Notes: generated by a model not told the origin, from the sequence alone. A DNA stretch of 64,000 nt from DASXTC01 sp036505635 (GCA_036505635.1 DASXTC010000020.1:52744-116743), one strand, 5' to 3'; counted from the stretch's first letter, positions 8,073-16,513 are shown. Translations and numbers: made by a program.

Positions 8073-8347
8073 TTGCGATCCGCTCGACCGGCGATGAATC
8101 GCGTCATTGATCCCAGGGTGCCGAAGTTGTCCGGGGTGATCTCTTCGGCGGCGATCGTCACCCCGTAGGTCTCCTCCAGGTGCACCATCAGCTCCAGCAC
8201 GGCGATCGAGTCGAGCAGCGGCCCCCCCATCAGCCTCGTATTCTCGCGGATGGCGCCGGCACGGTTCCCCTTCGCGAATGTGTCTCCGATGAACCGCGCG
8301 ATCTCGCGGCCGATCACCGCGCCATCGCCGCGCGAGCCCTCCGACAT
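8069..8347 (-). CDS. Acyl carrier protein
   Basis: A 92-residue phosphopantetheine carrier protein. The attachment motif is LLDSIAVLELMVHLEE with Ser47, followed by the usual acidic helix and ITPDNFGTLGSM. It is not the housekeeping AcpP: the motif is DSI rather than DSL, and the gene sits directly after an adenylating ligase with no intergenic base and before a GNAT gene with a 4-base overlap. It most likely holds an acyl or aminoacyl group loaded by that ligase. Confidence 0.85.
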   Translation of the reverse strand: MSEGSRGDGAVIGREIARFIGDTFAKGNRAGAIRENTRLMGGPLLDSIAVLELMVHLEETYGVTIAAEEITPDNFGTLGSMTRFIAGRADRK

Positions 8348-9811
8348 CTAGGCCTCCTCATCGAGGAGGTCCTTGCGCAGGAGCTTCCCCGTGGGGCTCC
8401 GCGGCAGCTCGCTCCGGAGTTCGACGACACGGGGCACCTTGTATCCTATCAGCCGCTCGGCGCAGAAGGCCCGCAGATCCTCGGCCTCGACGTGCCGGCC
8501 CGGCTTCAGCACGACGGCCGCCTTGACGATCTCCAGGCCGTGGGACGCCGGAACTCCGACCACCGCCGCCTCGGCCACGGCCGGGTGCTCCTCGAGAACC
8601 GACTCCACCTCCAGGGGATCGACCTTGTTTCCCCCCGAGTTGATGTGGAGCTTCACCCTTCCGGTGATGTAGAGAAGCCCGTCCGAGTCGAGTCGTCCCA
8701 GGTCGCCGCTGAGGAACCATCCGTCGCGGAACGACTCGGCCGACTGCTCGGACAGGTCCTCGTAGCGCCCCGCCCCGGCGGGACTCCGCACGGCCACCTC
8801 GCCGACCTGCCCGCACGGGGCGTCGCCCCCCTCAGGCGTAAGCACCTTCACCTTCACGCCGGGCAGCGCCGTCCCCACCGAAAGCGCCGACAGCAAGGGA
8901 TCGTCGGAGACGTTCAGCGTGGCCGAGCCGACCTCCGAGGCTCCGTAAAGCTGTCGCACGCTCAGGCCGAACCGATCCCTGAACTTCGTCAGGACGGCCT
9001 CGGGTGCGGCCGCCCCGCAGGAGAGGCACCAGCGCAGCGACGACAGGTCAACGCCGGGGCGGCGCGTGAGCCCTGCCATGATGCTGTAGTGAAAGGGGGA
9101 GCCGGGCAGCACCGAGGCGCGCTCGCGCGTTATCCATCTCATCACGGTCTCGGGCTGAAACTCCTTGAAGAGCCTCGCCCGCGCCCCGCTGCGAATGCAG
9201 GACAACATCACGCAGCACAGACCGTAGGAGTGGAAGATCGGCGGCACCCCCATGATGATGTCTTCCGGTCCGAGCTGCACCGCCCTCTGATACTGATCCG
9301 CCTCGGCGGACATCATCGCGTGGGTCCTCCTCACGCGCTTGGGCCGGCCGGTCGAGCCCGTCGAGAAGAGGTAGAACGCCGGCCGATCGGGATCGGCGGG
9401 CGGATCCGGGATCGAACGCGGTTGCTCCCCCTCCATCATCATCTCCTCGATCGGAGCCACATGAGGGAAGAACGCCGCGAGGCCTCCCGCGAGCTCCTTC
9501 TCGCAGAGGACCAGGCGCGGGCTGCAGGCCGAGAGCATCCGGTCGACCTCTCCTGGCCGGAGTCCAGGGTTCAGTGGCACCGCGGTCCCCCCCGCCCCGA
9601 GCACGCCGTAGATCGAAACCACCGTTCTGATCCCGCGCTGCAATTGGAGCCCGACCACGTCGCCGGTCCCGACGCCGGCCTCCCTCAACCTGAAAGCAAG
9701 TGCCGAGGCGCGCTCAACCAGCTCGCCGTGGGTCAGGTCGATATCCTCCTCCGAGAGGACGACCCGGTCGGACCCGCGATTGGAAGACGAGACCAGCATG
9801 CTCCAGAGCAT
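8348..9811 (-). CDS. Acyl-AMP/acyl-CoA ligase (class I adenylate-forming enzyme)
   Basis: A 487-residue ANL enzyme. It contains the P-loop FSTGSTGRPKRVRRTH, the A5 motif LYGASEVG, the hinge SGDLGRLDSDGLLYITGR and the C-terminal catalytic lysine motif LPRSPTGKLLRKDL, so both half-reactions look intact. It is slightly short, with a compact N-terminal domain. The gene leads an operon with a dedicated ACP and a GNAT transferase, so it probably adenylates a carboxylic acid and loads the ACP; the acid cannot be predicted. The start ATG at 9809-9811 has no strong ribosome site. Confidence 0.85.
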   Translation of the reverse strand: MLWSMLVSSSNRGSDRVVLSEEDIDLTHGELVERASALAFRLREAGVGTGDVVGLQLQRGIRTVVSIYGVLGAGGTAVPLNPGLRPGEVDRMLSACSPRLVLCEKELAGGLAAFFPHVAPIEEMMMEGEQPRSIPDPPADPDRPAFYLFSTGSTGRPKRVRRTHAMMSAEADQYQRAVQLGPEDIIMGVPPIFHSYGLCCVMLSCIRSGARARLFKEFQPETVMRWITRERASVLPGSPFHYSIMAGLTRRPGVDLSSLRWCLSCGAAAPEAVLTKFRDRFGLSVRQLYGASEVGSATLNVSDDPLLSALSVGTALPGVKVKVLTPEGGDAPCGQVGEVAVRSPAGAGRYEDLSEQSAESFRDGWFLSGDLGRLDSDGLLYITGRVKLHINSGGNKVDPLEVESVLEEHPAVAEAAVVGVPASHGLEIVKAAVVLKPGRHVEAEDLRAFCAERLIGYKVPRVVELRSELPRSPTGKLLRKDLLDEEA

Positions 9812-10031
9812 GGCGAAGTCTAAATCTCATCGAGCGAATTCCGGCGTCAAGCAGCCTGAAGCGCGGCGTCCCACGCCGATTCCCGCATAAGCGGAACATC
9901 CATAAATAACCGTTTTGGTACGGATTCTTTCAGAATCGTTCAAAAAAGTGTTGACACCATTTCGAGTCGGAGAGCAAACTCAGGGCTCACTCAGCACCAG
10001 CTTCATCAACCTTTTTCGTGGAGGGCGGACT

Positions 10032-11252
10032 ATGTGCGCGCTCTTGCACCGTGCATGTCTCATCGCGTTGGTGCTCCTGGCGGCGACTGCACCCGCTGTC
10101 TCACAAGGGGTTGGGATGGTTTCCGGACGGGTGACAGACGAGGCGGGGCAGCCCGTCGCCGGCGCGCTCATCACCTTGTCCGGTCCCGGCATCATCGGCG
10201 TCCAGAGTGCGGTGTCCGACGTCGTCGGACGGTACCGATTCCGAGCGGTAACCGGCAACCAGCCATTCACCCTTCGAGCCGAGGCGGCCGGTCGGGTGCC
10301 CATCGAGTACGTGGGAAACTCCGCCCGGCGTGACGGTGTGGTGGCCATCGACTTCCGGCTGCGCTCCCCAGGCTCACACGAGGTCCTCGTCCTCCTGGAG
10401 GGGGGGATCCCGTACCACCGGCTGGCCCTCGAGGGGGCCTTGTCGTCCATGCCCGGCCGGGCCGAGACGCTCGAAGTGAACGACATGAGCCTGGCCACGA
10501 TCCGGGAGGTGCATCGTCGGATCGAGGAGCGGCCCAGCGCGGTCCTCGCGATCGGCGACCTCGCCGCGCGTCTCGCGCGCCGCCATGTCCGCGACGTTCC
10601 GGTCGTGTACGCCATGGTGCCCGCGCCAATCGATTCGGACCTGACCACGCGGAACATGTGCGGCGTTCCCCTCAATGGCGGATTCGACCGCCAGATCGAG
10701 CACTTGCGTCACCTGGTGCCCGAGGCGCGGAAGATCGCCACGGTCTACGACCCGCGCCGACTGGAGAACTGCGTCACGGAGCTGAGGGAATCGACCCACG
10801 CGGCCGGCATCGAGCTCATCACGGGCAACGTCTACGGGGAGGGCACGACGGAGGACCTGCAGGCCGCTCTGGACGATCTCGCGGGCGAGGAGTTCGACGC
10901 CTTCGTCGTGCTGCTCGATCCACGCGTGGTGGATACGGAAGGGTTCGAGCGGATTGCCCGGTTCGCCGAGGCGCGCGACGTGGTGCTCGTCGTGCCCGAT
11001 CCTTCGTTGGCCGGGCCGAACAAGAGCTTCTCCTTCGTCCCGGGGTTCTGGGAGCAGGGAGCCTTCGCGGGACTGCTCGTGAGGCGGATCCTCGAAGGCA
11101 AGGTCCAGCCATCCCAGATCGGAATGGCCTTCCCGGCCAGGGAGGATCTGCAGCGTATCTCGGAAGGGCGCAGGTCCAGGACACCGCGGGAAGTGTTGCC
11201 GCCCGGTGGTGCCGTCGCGGCCGAGGCGATGTCGGCTCAGCCGCCCGAGTAG
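10032..11252 (+). CDS. Secreted CarboxypepD_reg-like / ABC_sub_bind (PF04392-type) fusion protein
   Basis: A 406-residue exported protein. The start at ATG 10032 is preferred because GGAGGG precedes it and a Sec signal peptide follows immediately (hydrophobic core LIALVLLAATAPAV). Residues of about 28-115 form a carboxypeptidase-regulatory-like beta-sandwich (SGRVTDEAGQPVAGALITLS). The remainder resembles TrpX/PF04392 periplasmic binding proteins: VLAIGDLAARLA, VPVVYAMVPAP, IATVYDPRR, VPDPSLAG, and GAFAGLLVRRILEGKVQP. No ABC permease or ATPase genes are adjacent, so it may sense or carry a ligand on its own. A hairpin follows the stop. Confidence 0.8.
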   Translation: MCALLHRACLIALVLLAATAPAVSQGVGMVSGRVTDEAGQPVAGALITLSGPGIIGVQSAVSDVVGRYRFRAVTGNQPFTLRAEAAGRVPIEYVGNSARRDGVVAIDFRLRSPGSHEVLVLLEGGIPYHRLALEGALSSMPGRAETLEVNDMSLATIREVHRRIEERPSAVLAIGDLAARLARRHVRDVPVVYAMVPAPIDSDLTTRNMCGVPLNGGFDRQIEHLRHLVPEARKIATVYDPRRLENCVTELRESTHAAGIELITGNVYGEGTTEDLQAALDDLAGEEFDAFVVLLDPRVVDTEGFERIARFAEARDVVLVVPDPSLAGPNKSFSFVPGFWEQGAFAGLLVRRILEGKVQPSQIGMAFPAREDLQRISEGRRSRTPREVLPPGGAVAAEAMSAQPPE

Positions 11253-11257
11253 GATTA

Positions 11258-11322
11258 CGCTCCCGCCCCGGCGCCCGCTCCACCGCCCGACGGGCGGCTG
11301 GAGGGCGCCGGGCGGGAGGCGC
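11258..11322. terminator. Large GC-rich hairpin after the binding-protein gene
   Basis: An imperfect inverted repeat with arms of about 30 bases (11258-11288 and 11292-11322) around a 3-base loop; the innermost arms are CCGCCC and GGGCGG. It lies 6 bases after a stop codon and about 30 bases before the next gene. There is no T-run, so it may be a rho-assisted or mRNA-end-stabilising structure. Confidence 0.45.
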
Positions 11323-11350
11323 CCTGTCCGCACCACCCGGCCGAATCCCT

Positions 11351-11356
11351 TATAAT
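11351..11356 (+). promoter_or_regulatory. -10 element TATAAT at a start codon
   Basis: A perfect TATAAT overlaps the upstream ATG candidate (11355). If used, transcription would begin at about 11363, exactly at the second in-frame ATG (11364), giving a leaderless mRNA. No -35 box is seen. Confidence 0.45.
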
Positions 11357-11687
11357 GGCCCGCATGAAGAAGGAAAAGCAGAGCGACGCGCCCAGAACCG
11401 CCTACGAGATCGCGATGGAGAGGCTCAAGAAGCAGGATGCCGAGCGAGGCGAGACGCGGGGGCGGTTGACCGAAAGGCAGAAGGAAGAGATCGCTCAGGT
11501 TCGCCGGTTCTACCTGGCGAAGGTGGCCGAGCAGGAGATCCTCCACCAGTCGGAGCTGCGGAAGGCTCGCGCCACACGCGAGGAAGAGTCGATCCGGGCC
11601 GTGGAGGAGAGCTACCAGAAGGATCGCCGGCGCCTGGAGGAGGACATGGAGTCGAAGATCCTCGCCATCAGGCAGGCGGGCGAATAA
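11355..11687 (+). CDS. Small charged coiled-coil protein, unknown function
   Basis: A 110-residue, very hydrophilic protein made almost entirely of heptad-like helix rich in Glu, Lys and Arg (LTERQKEEIAQVRRFYLAKV, RRLEEDMESKILAIRQ). There are no cysteines, signal peptide or membrane segment. The true start may be ATG 11364 (107 residues), because a TATAAT box overlaps the first ATG. It ends 6 bases before the convergent kinase gene. It resembles small conserved coiled-coil proteins seen in related bacteria but I do not recognise a named family. Confidence 0.65.
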   Translation: MARMKKEKQSDAPRTAYEIAMERLKKQDAERGETRGRLTERQKEEIAQVRRFYLAKVAEQEILHQSELRKARATREEESIRAVEESYQKDRRRLEEDMESKILAIRQAGE

Positions 11688-11693
11688 TCCTCA

Positions 11694-13127
11694 TCAGTAC
11701 CACGTCAGGTCGAGGTCCTTCCTGAGGATCCCTTTGACCTCCACGAAGAGCGTGGCGTCCCCTCCGTCCGGCAGATCTCTCGTCGTCTCCGCGGTCCAGC
11801 TCCGGCCTGATTCCTCCTGGACCGTGACTCTGAAGAGGTGTTTGCCTACCGGGACCTCCAGCCGGCGCGTGAGGGTCCCCTGCATCCGCATGCGACTCCT
11901 CTCGCCGCTGAAGGACTCGGCCAGAAGCACCCGATCATCCATCGTAATCCTGAGGCGACCGGCCTTCAGGTTGTGGGCGAGGCGCACCGTCAGATCCACC
12001 GGAGCCGCCACCCCCTGCTCGGCCAGGGCGGCGGCCGGGTCCGCGGGAGCCTGGCGCAGCAGGGCCGTCATGAGGATGATCGTCAGCGCGAACCCGGCCA
12101 CGGCCACCATGGCGAGCAGCGCCTTGACCTGAAGGGGCGTGCGACGCGGGGCGGTCGGGGCGCGGGTCCCGGGATCGGACGTGGCTTCCGCGATCACCCT
12201 GTCCAGCTCGATCTCGGGGATCTGCTTGTCTCCCGTGACCACGAGGAGAGGATCCACGCCGGTCGGATCGCCGGCCGCGTGACGCAGCGGCCGTCCCGTC
12301 TCGATGGCCCTGAGATCCTCGATGAGCTGGGCGGCGCTCGCGTACCTGTCTCCAGGGCTCTTGGCGAGCAGCTTCAGGACGATCTTGTCCCACTCGAGGG
12401 GAACCGCCGGATGGACCCTGGAGGGAGGCTCGGGGGTCACCGCGATGACGCGGTGGTAGAGGGCGGCCAGGGTCTCTCCCTGGAACGGCTTGCCCCCGGT
12501 CAGGAGCTCGTAGAGGATGACCCCCAGCGAGAAGAGGTCGGCCCGACCGTCGGTCGGCTGCTCGAGCAGAATCTCCGGAGCGATGTAGGCGGGCGAGCCG
12601 ACCGACTGGCCCGTGCGAGTCAGATCCGAGACATCGATCCGCGCGACGCCGAAGTCGGCCAGCTTCACCAACCCATCCTCGCGGATGAGGATATTGGCCG
12701 GCTTCACGTCCCGGTGGATGACTCCTCTGCGATGCGCGTAGTCGAGGGCCCGCGCGACCTGGAGGGCGATCTCCAGGACCATCTCGGAGGGCATCGGCTT
12801 TCCGGCGTGCGCCATCTGCCGAAGAGTCCGCCCTTCCACGAACTCCATGGCGATGTAGGAGAGAGTGTTGCCGTCGGCGCTGCCGACGTCGTAGACGGTC
12901 ACGATGTTCGGATGGGAGAGGAGGCCGGCGGCGCGGGCTTCTCGCGAGAATCGCTCCAGCGACTCGCTGCGGACCGGCCCCAGTCCATCGTCCGGGCGGT
13001 GAATCGTCTTGAGGGCCACCACCCTGCCGATGACCGGATCGAGCGCGCGATAGACCACGCCCATGGCCCCGCGGCCGATCACCTCCTGGACCTCGTATCG
13101 GTCGATACGGGTCTGCTCGTCGATCAT
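11694..13127 (-). CDS. Membrane-anchored PknB-like Ser/Thr protein kinase
   Basis: A 477-residue kinase. The cytosolic Hanks-type domain (residues 11-275) is complete: glycine loop GRGAMGVVYRAL, Lys40, HRDVKPANIL with Asp140, DFG at 158-160, and GSPAYIAPE. A proline-rich linker leads to a single membrane helix at about 335-357, and the remaining 120 residues form an extracytoplasmic domain with beta-sheet character but no PASTA repeats. It probably transduces an envelope signal to cytosolic phosphorylation. A TAGATT -10 box lies 10 bases before the ATG, with TTGCTG 17 bases further upstream. The gene is followed by the convergent coiled-coil gene. Confidence 0.92.
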   Translation of the reverse strand: MIDEQTRIDRYEVQEVIGRGAMGVVYRALDPVIGRVVALKTIHRPDDGLGPVRSESLERFSREARAAGLLSHPNIVTVYDVGSADGNTLSYIAMEFVEGRTLRQMAHAGKPMPSEMVLEIALQVARALDYAHRRGVIHRDVKPANILIREDGLVKLADFGVARIDVSDLTRTGQSVGSPAYIAPEILLEQPTDGRADLFSLGVILYELLTGGKPFQGETLAALYHRVIAVTPEPPSRVHPAVPLEWDKIVLKLLAKSPGDRYASAAQLIEDLRAIETGRPLRHAAGDPTGVDPLLVVTGDKQIPEIELDRVIAEATSDPGTRAPTAPRRTPLQVKALLAMVAVAGFALTIILMTALLRQAPADPAAALAEQGVAAPVDLTVRLAHNLKAGRLRITMDDRVLLAESFSGERSRMRMQGTLTRRLEVPVGKHLFRVTVQEESGRSWTAETTRDLPDGGDATLFVEVKGILRKDLDLTWY

Positions 13128-13137
13128 ATGGGGCCTG

Positions 13138-13143
13138 AATCTA
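13138..13143 (-). promoter_or_regulatory. -10 element of the kinase gene
   Basis: Reads TAGATT on the reverse strand, 10 bases before the kinase ATG, with TTGCTG at 13161-13166 after a 17-base spacer. It lies inside a small inverted repeat (GGGGCCT and AGGCCCC). Confidence 0.45.
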
Positions 13144-13202
13144 GGCCCCGCAACGGGTTACAGCAACCTCAGCGGCGCGATCCCGGACAGGATCGCGCCT
13201 CC

Positions 13203-13355
13203 TCACTCCTCCACCTCCGAAGCGTAATCAAAGGCTACGGGGAAGGTGCTGAGGATCTCAAGGCGAACGTGGCACTTGGGACATTCGGCAGCGTCGCCAA
13301 TTTCGGCTTCATCGTCGATCTCGATGTTCTCTTCACAGTCCGGACAGGTCCCCAT
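13203..13355 (-). CDS. LysW-like zinc-ribbon mini-protein
   Basis: A 50-residue acidic protein. Start ATG 13355 is supported by GGAGG 8 bases upstream. It has two CxxC knuckles, CPDC (residues 4-7) and CPKC (about 26-29), separated by an acidic stretch, as in the LysW amino-group carrier used in alpha-aminoadipate lysine/arginine biosynthesis. LysW proteins end in EDWGE, whose terminal Glu carries the substrate; this one ends ASEVEE, also with a C-terminal glutamate. No LysX, LysZ or LysY genes are nearby, so it may be a LysW paralogue or an unrelated zinc ribbon. It lies between a kinase and a secreted-protein gene on the same strand. Confidence 0.7.
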   Translation of the reverse strand: MGTCPDCEENIEIDDEAEIGDAAECPKCHVRLEILSTFPVAFDYASEVEE

Positions 13356-13414
13356 CGGGCGTTCCTCCGGGTTCGGCACCAGGGGGTATTCGTACGTCCC
13401 GGCGTGGGGGTCCG

Positions 13415-16144
13415 TCAAGGGCAGGCGGGATGCCCGTCACGCTCCGGCGTGCCATAGGTGCCCGGCCCGCAGATGTTGCGTGCCTTCACCATGTAGTACC
13501 ACACCACACCGACCGGCGGCCCCTGCCGGCTGTCTTCAACCTGTGGGTCCGTCACCATCGACCCCACGCATCCCCCACCGGCAAAATCCACCTGCCCGAC
13601 CGTGTCGATCTGGCCCGTGGCCACCTCGTAGATTGTCGCCGGACCCAGCACCTGCTGCTGCCAGCTCACCGTCGTGGCGGCCCCCTCCTGCACATCCACC
13701 TCCAGCACTTCCGTCGGCATCCCCCACGCACCCGCGTTCAGCGGCGCGCAGTCGGAACCGTCGGCCACTCCATCGTTGTCGTCGTCCGGGTCCACACAGT
13801 CGGCCTGAAGGTCCCCGTCCGCGTTCGGGTACCCTTCGTCCACCAACTGGTCGCAGTTGTTGTCCAGACCGTCGCACACCTCCGCGACCGGTGTCCCCGG
13901 CGTGCAGGTCTGGCTCACGCCTCCCACGCAGTTCTGCACCGTGCGCTGGCACTGCCCCACTCCGCAGGTGGTCGCCCCGAGCCCCTCGTCGATGCCGCCG
14001 ACGCAGTTGTTGTCCACTCCATCGCACAACTCCTGCCTCAACGGCGACACCGCCGCGTTCGCGTCGTTACAGTCCAGGTCCGACGGCGAGCCATCCGCGT
14101 CGGCGTCCACCACGCCTGCCGCGCACACGTCCCCTGCTCCGGCCGCGTCAGCCAGCGCGCTTCCCAGCGTCCCGTAGCCGCACGCGTTGGCCGACCTCAC
14201 CTCGTAATACCACCCGTCTCCCAAAGGCGGGCTCGGCCTCCAGTCCTGCCACGGCGCCCCTGTCAACGCCGGCGCGATGCAGAAATCCTCCTGAAATCCC
14301 GCCGTCTCTCCCAGCCGGCTCAACAGCCCCACCACCACCTCGTAGCGCGTCGAGGTACCGATGCTCTGCACGTCGAACATCAGCCCCGCGGGTGCGGCTC
14401 CCGTCACCACCAGGTTGGTCACCTCCACCGGCATCCCGTAGGAACCCGCGTCCACCGGCGCGCAGTCGGAACCGTCGGCCGCTCCATCGTTGTCATCGTC
14501 CGGATCCACGCAGTCGGCCTGAAGGTCCCCGTCCGTGTTCGGGTACCCCTCGTCCACCAACTGGTCGCAGTCGTTGTCCAGACCATCGCACACCTCGGAG
14601 GAAACCACGCAGCTCGGTCCGAACTCGTAGGCTCCCACGTCCACGTCGCCGGCCACCGGATCGTTCGGCACCCCGTTGCCGTCCCGGCCGCGCGGCTGGT
14701 TCTCGTAATCCACGGGAGGGGCGCCGGCCGCGGTGGCAGTGTCGATCGCCGGGGAGTTCGGATCCAGGTGGAAATCACGCGCGGCCTTGTTCACGAAGCG
14801 CGGATTGAGGGAGAAGTTTCCGTTGAACCCGATGACAGTCCCCTCGACGTGCTCGATCACCGTGTCGTTTCGATCGTTGCCCACGAGGTCATTGAAGTTG
14901 ATGTTGGGATCGAAGTTGGGGTCCAGATCGAGGCTGTAGATGCCCCCGCCATTGCCGAACTGAACCAGGTGGTTTCCCTCGATGATATTGTTCGTGATCC
15001 TGACCGGCAGCGTGGTGTCGCTCTGACCGGTATAGATGCCGCCGCCGAGGAAGGCGGTGTTGCCCGTGATCGTGTTGTTGATCGTGCTCGACCTGTTGAA
15101 GTAGGTATAGATTCCACCGCCGTTCTTGTCCGTTGTGTTTCCGACGATAACGTTGTTGGTCACCACAGCCAGCGCCCCGGTGCCGCGCTGACTGCCGAGG
15201 GTGATCCCCCCGCCCATGCTGTCAGAGTAGTTGTCGGCGATCAGGTTGCGGTCGACGATCGGCCCCGGATGGCTGGAATCTCCGGGCCACATCACGATCC
15301 CGCCGCCGGAGCCGATCGAGTAGGCCACGTTGGGATCCCCCGCCCGGTTCCCGGAGATGATGTTGCTGGTGATGACCGCGTCGGCGTTGAAGTTGATCCA
15401 GATCCCTCCCCCATACCCGATTGAGGCCACCGATAAGGAGATTCCGGGCCCCGGAATCGCACGGTTGCCGGTGATGGTGTTTCCGGTGATGACCGGGGAG
15501 CCCGCGCCGATGTAGACTCCGGCTCCCTTGTACAGACGCTGGCTGCCCGAGAGCACGTTGTTGGTGATCACGTTGTTGGCGACGGTCGGCGAGCTGAAGA
15601 TGTAGACGCCGCCCCCCGCGACGTGGTTGACCGACCCGGTCTGCTCCAGGCCCGCCCCACCCGTCACCGTGAACCCCTCCAGACGCGTCAACAGCGTGTG
15701 ACCGGTCGAGAAGGTCACGGCGCTGCACCTGTTCGGGCTGGCAAGTCGGACGCAGTACGCGGGGATGCCGTTCTTGTCGACACATGGCTGGTTGGCCGCG
15801 TTGATGGTCGTGACCCCTGCTCCCCCCTGGCTGATCAGGCTGACCCCCGGTCTCATGCGCACCGCCTCGGGGTAGGTGCCCGGCGCCACGCTTACGGTAT
15901 CCCCCGACACCGCGGCGCAGATGGCGTCCTGGATCCTGCAGAAGGGGCTGGCCGGCGTCCCATTGCCGGTGGCCGGGCAGGTGTTGTCGTCCACGTAGCG
16001 GGTCGTCCCGACCGCCACGAGCAGGGGTGTGCCGAAACCGAGCAGGCCGAAGATCACCACAGGCCAAAAGTGGGGGAAAACACCACGCTTTGGTGAGATT
16101 ACTCTCAGGAGATCAAGCCGGCCAGTTCCACGAGTATGATGCAT
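13415..16144 (-). CDS. Secreted right-handed beta-helix protein with MopE-like metal-binding repeats
   Basis: A 909-residue surface or secreted protein. A long N-region and hydrophobic segment (about residues 27-47) act as signal peptide or anchor. Residues of about 48-480 are a parallel beta-helix: a DUF1565-like opening (TRYVDDNTCP, GDTVSVAPGTYPEAV), then many NNVITNN / GGGIYT / ITGNTI rungs. The C-terminal 400 residues carry three MopE-type copper/calcium-binding motifs (VCDGLDNDCDQLVDEG, LCDGVDNNCVGGIDEG, VCDGLDNNCDQLVDEG) and D-rich loops (DPDDDNDGAADGSDC). Two of these modules are nearly identical at DNA level. Binding of metal and an adhesive or structural role are inferred from the families. 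Confidence 0.85.
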   Translation of the reverse strand: MHHTRGTGRLDLLRVISPKRGVFPHFWPVVIFGLLGFGTPLLVAVGTTRYVDDNTCPATGNGTPASPFCRIQDAICAAVSGDTVSVAPGTYPEAVRMRPGVSLISQGGAGVTTINAANQPCVDKNGIPAYCVRLASPNRCSAVTFSTGHTLLTRLEGFTVTGGAGLEQTGSVNHVAGGGVYIFSSPTVANNVITNNVLSGSQRLYKGAGVYIGAGSPVITGNTITGNRAIPGPGISLSVASIGYGGGIWINFNADAVITSNIISGNRAGDPNVAYSIGSGGGIVMWPGDSSHPGPIVDRNLIADNYSDSMGGGITLGSQRGTGALAVVTNNVIVGNTTDKNGGGIYTYFNRSSTINNTITGNTAFLGGGIYTGQSDTTLPVRITNNIIEGNHLVQFGNGGGIYSLDLDPNFDPNINFNDLVGNDRNDTVIEHVEGTVIGFNGNFSLNPRFVNKAARDFHLDPNSPAIDTATAAGAPPVDYENQPRGRDGNGVPNDPVAGDVDVGAYEFGPSCVVSSEVCDGLDNDCDQLVDEGYPNTDGDLQADCVDPDDDNDGAADGSDCAPVDAGSYGMPVEVTNLVVTGAAPAGLMFDVQSIGTSTRYEVVVGLLSRLGETAGFQEDFCIAPALTGAPWQDWRPSPPLGDGWYYEVRSANACGYGTLGSALADAAGAGDVCAAGVVDADADGSPSDLDCNDANAAVSPLRQELCDGVDNNCVGGIDEGLGATTCGVGQCQRTVQNCVGGVSQTCTPGTPVAEVCDGLDNNCDQLVDEGYPNADGDLQADCVDPDDDNDGVADGSDCAPLNAGAWGMPTEVLEVDVQEGAATTVSWQQQVLGPATIYEVATGQIDTVGQVDFAGGGCVGSMVTDPQVEDSRQGPPVGVVWYYMVKARNICGPGTYGTPERDGHPACP
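13730..13882. repeat. Coding direct repeat, copy A (MopE-like module)
   Basis: About 153 bases, roughly 90% or more identical by eye to 14444-14596 at a constant offset of 714 bases. It encodes the third metal-binding module and adjacent acidic loop of the beta-helix protein. Confidence 0.8.
14444..14596. repeat. Coding direct repeat, copy B (MopE-like module)
   Basis: Partner of 13730-13882. Encodes the first metal-binding module. The middle module between them is divergent, so the two outer copies look recently duplicated or kept alike by gene conversion. Confidence 0.8.
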
Positions 16145-16437
16145 CGCTCCGATCCGCGGGCACGCTCGCCGGACGGGTGCGTTCTCCGTTTATGAGAACG
16201 GCAACATATTCTTATGAATCAGAACCTTAGTGAGACTTGGTGCCCCTGTCGGGTCTGCTGCTTTATACGATGATCCGCGTCGCAGTCAAGTCATTCTCTG
16301 CCCCGACTCGGTGTCTCCGAGAAGGTTGTGCTAGATTGTTCATATTATTCTGAGGATGAACGCCCGGCCTGGCCGCGGGGTAGATCAGTTCGAAAGCGGC
16401 AGGAGCGGGTTCTTTCCGTGACGCATGAGATCAAGTC
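16145..16437. other. Intergenic region with two small inverted repeats
   Basis: Divergent spacer between the beta-helix gene and the cysteine-rich gene; no coding sequence is supported. It is notably more AT-rich than the surroundings. It contains CGTTCTC / GAGAACG (7-base arms, 7-base loop, near 16180-16200) and GTTCAT / ATGAAC (12-base spacer, near 16337-16360), both candidate regulator sites. Confidence 0.4.
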
Positions 16438-16465
16438 TTGACAGCGTCGGATCTCGCCGTACATT
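16438..16465 (+). promoter_or_regulatory. Sigma70-type promoter of the cysteine-rich protein gene
   Basis: TTGACA at 16438-16443 and TACATT at 16460-16465 with a 16-base spacer. It gives a leader of about 40 bases ending in a strong GGGAGGAG ribosome site. Confidence 0.6.
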
Positions 16466-16513
16466 GCCGACAAGGTCGGCTTTCTTTCGTGTGGGTGTGC
16501 CGGGAGGAGTGGT

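Noticed and set aside
13430..15424. Long + strand open frames opposite the beta-helix protein
   Set aside because: Composition is that of an antisense frame; the reverse strand encodes a coherent secreted protein with repeats.
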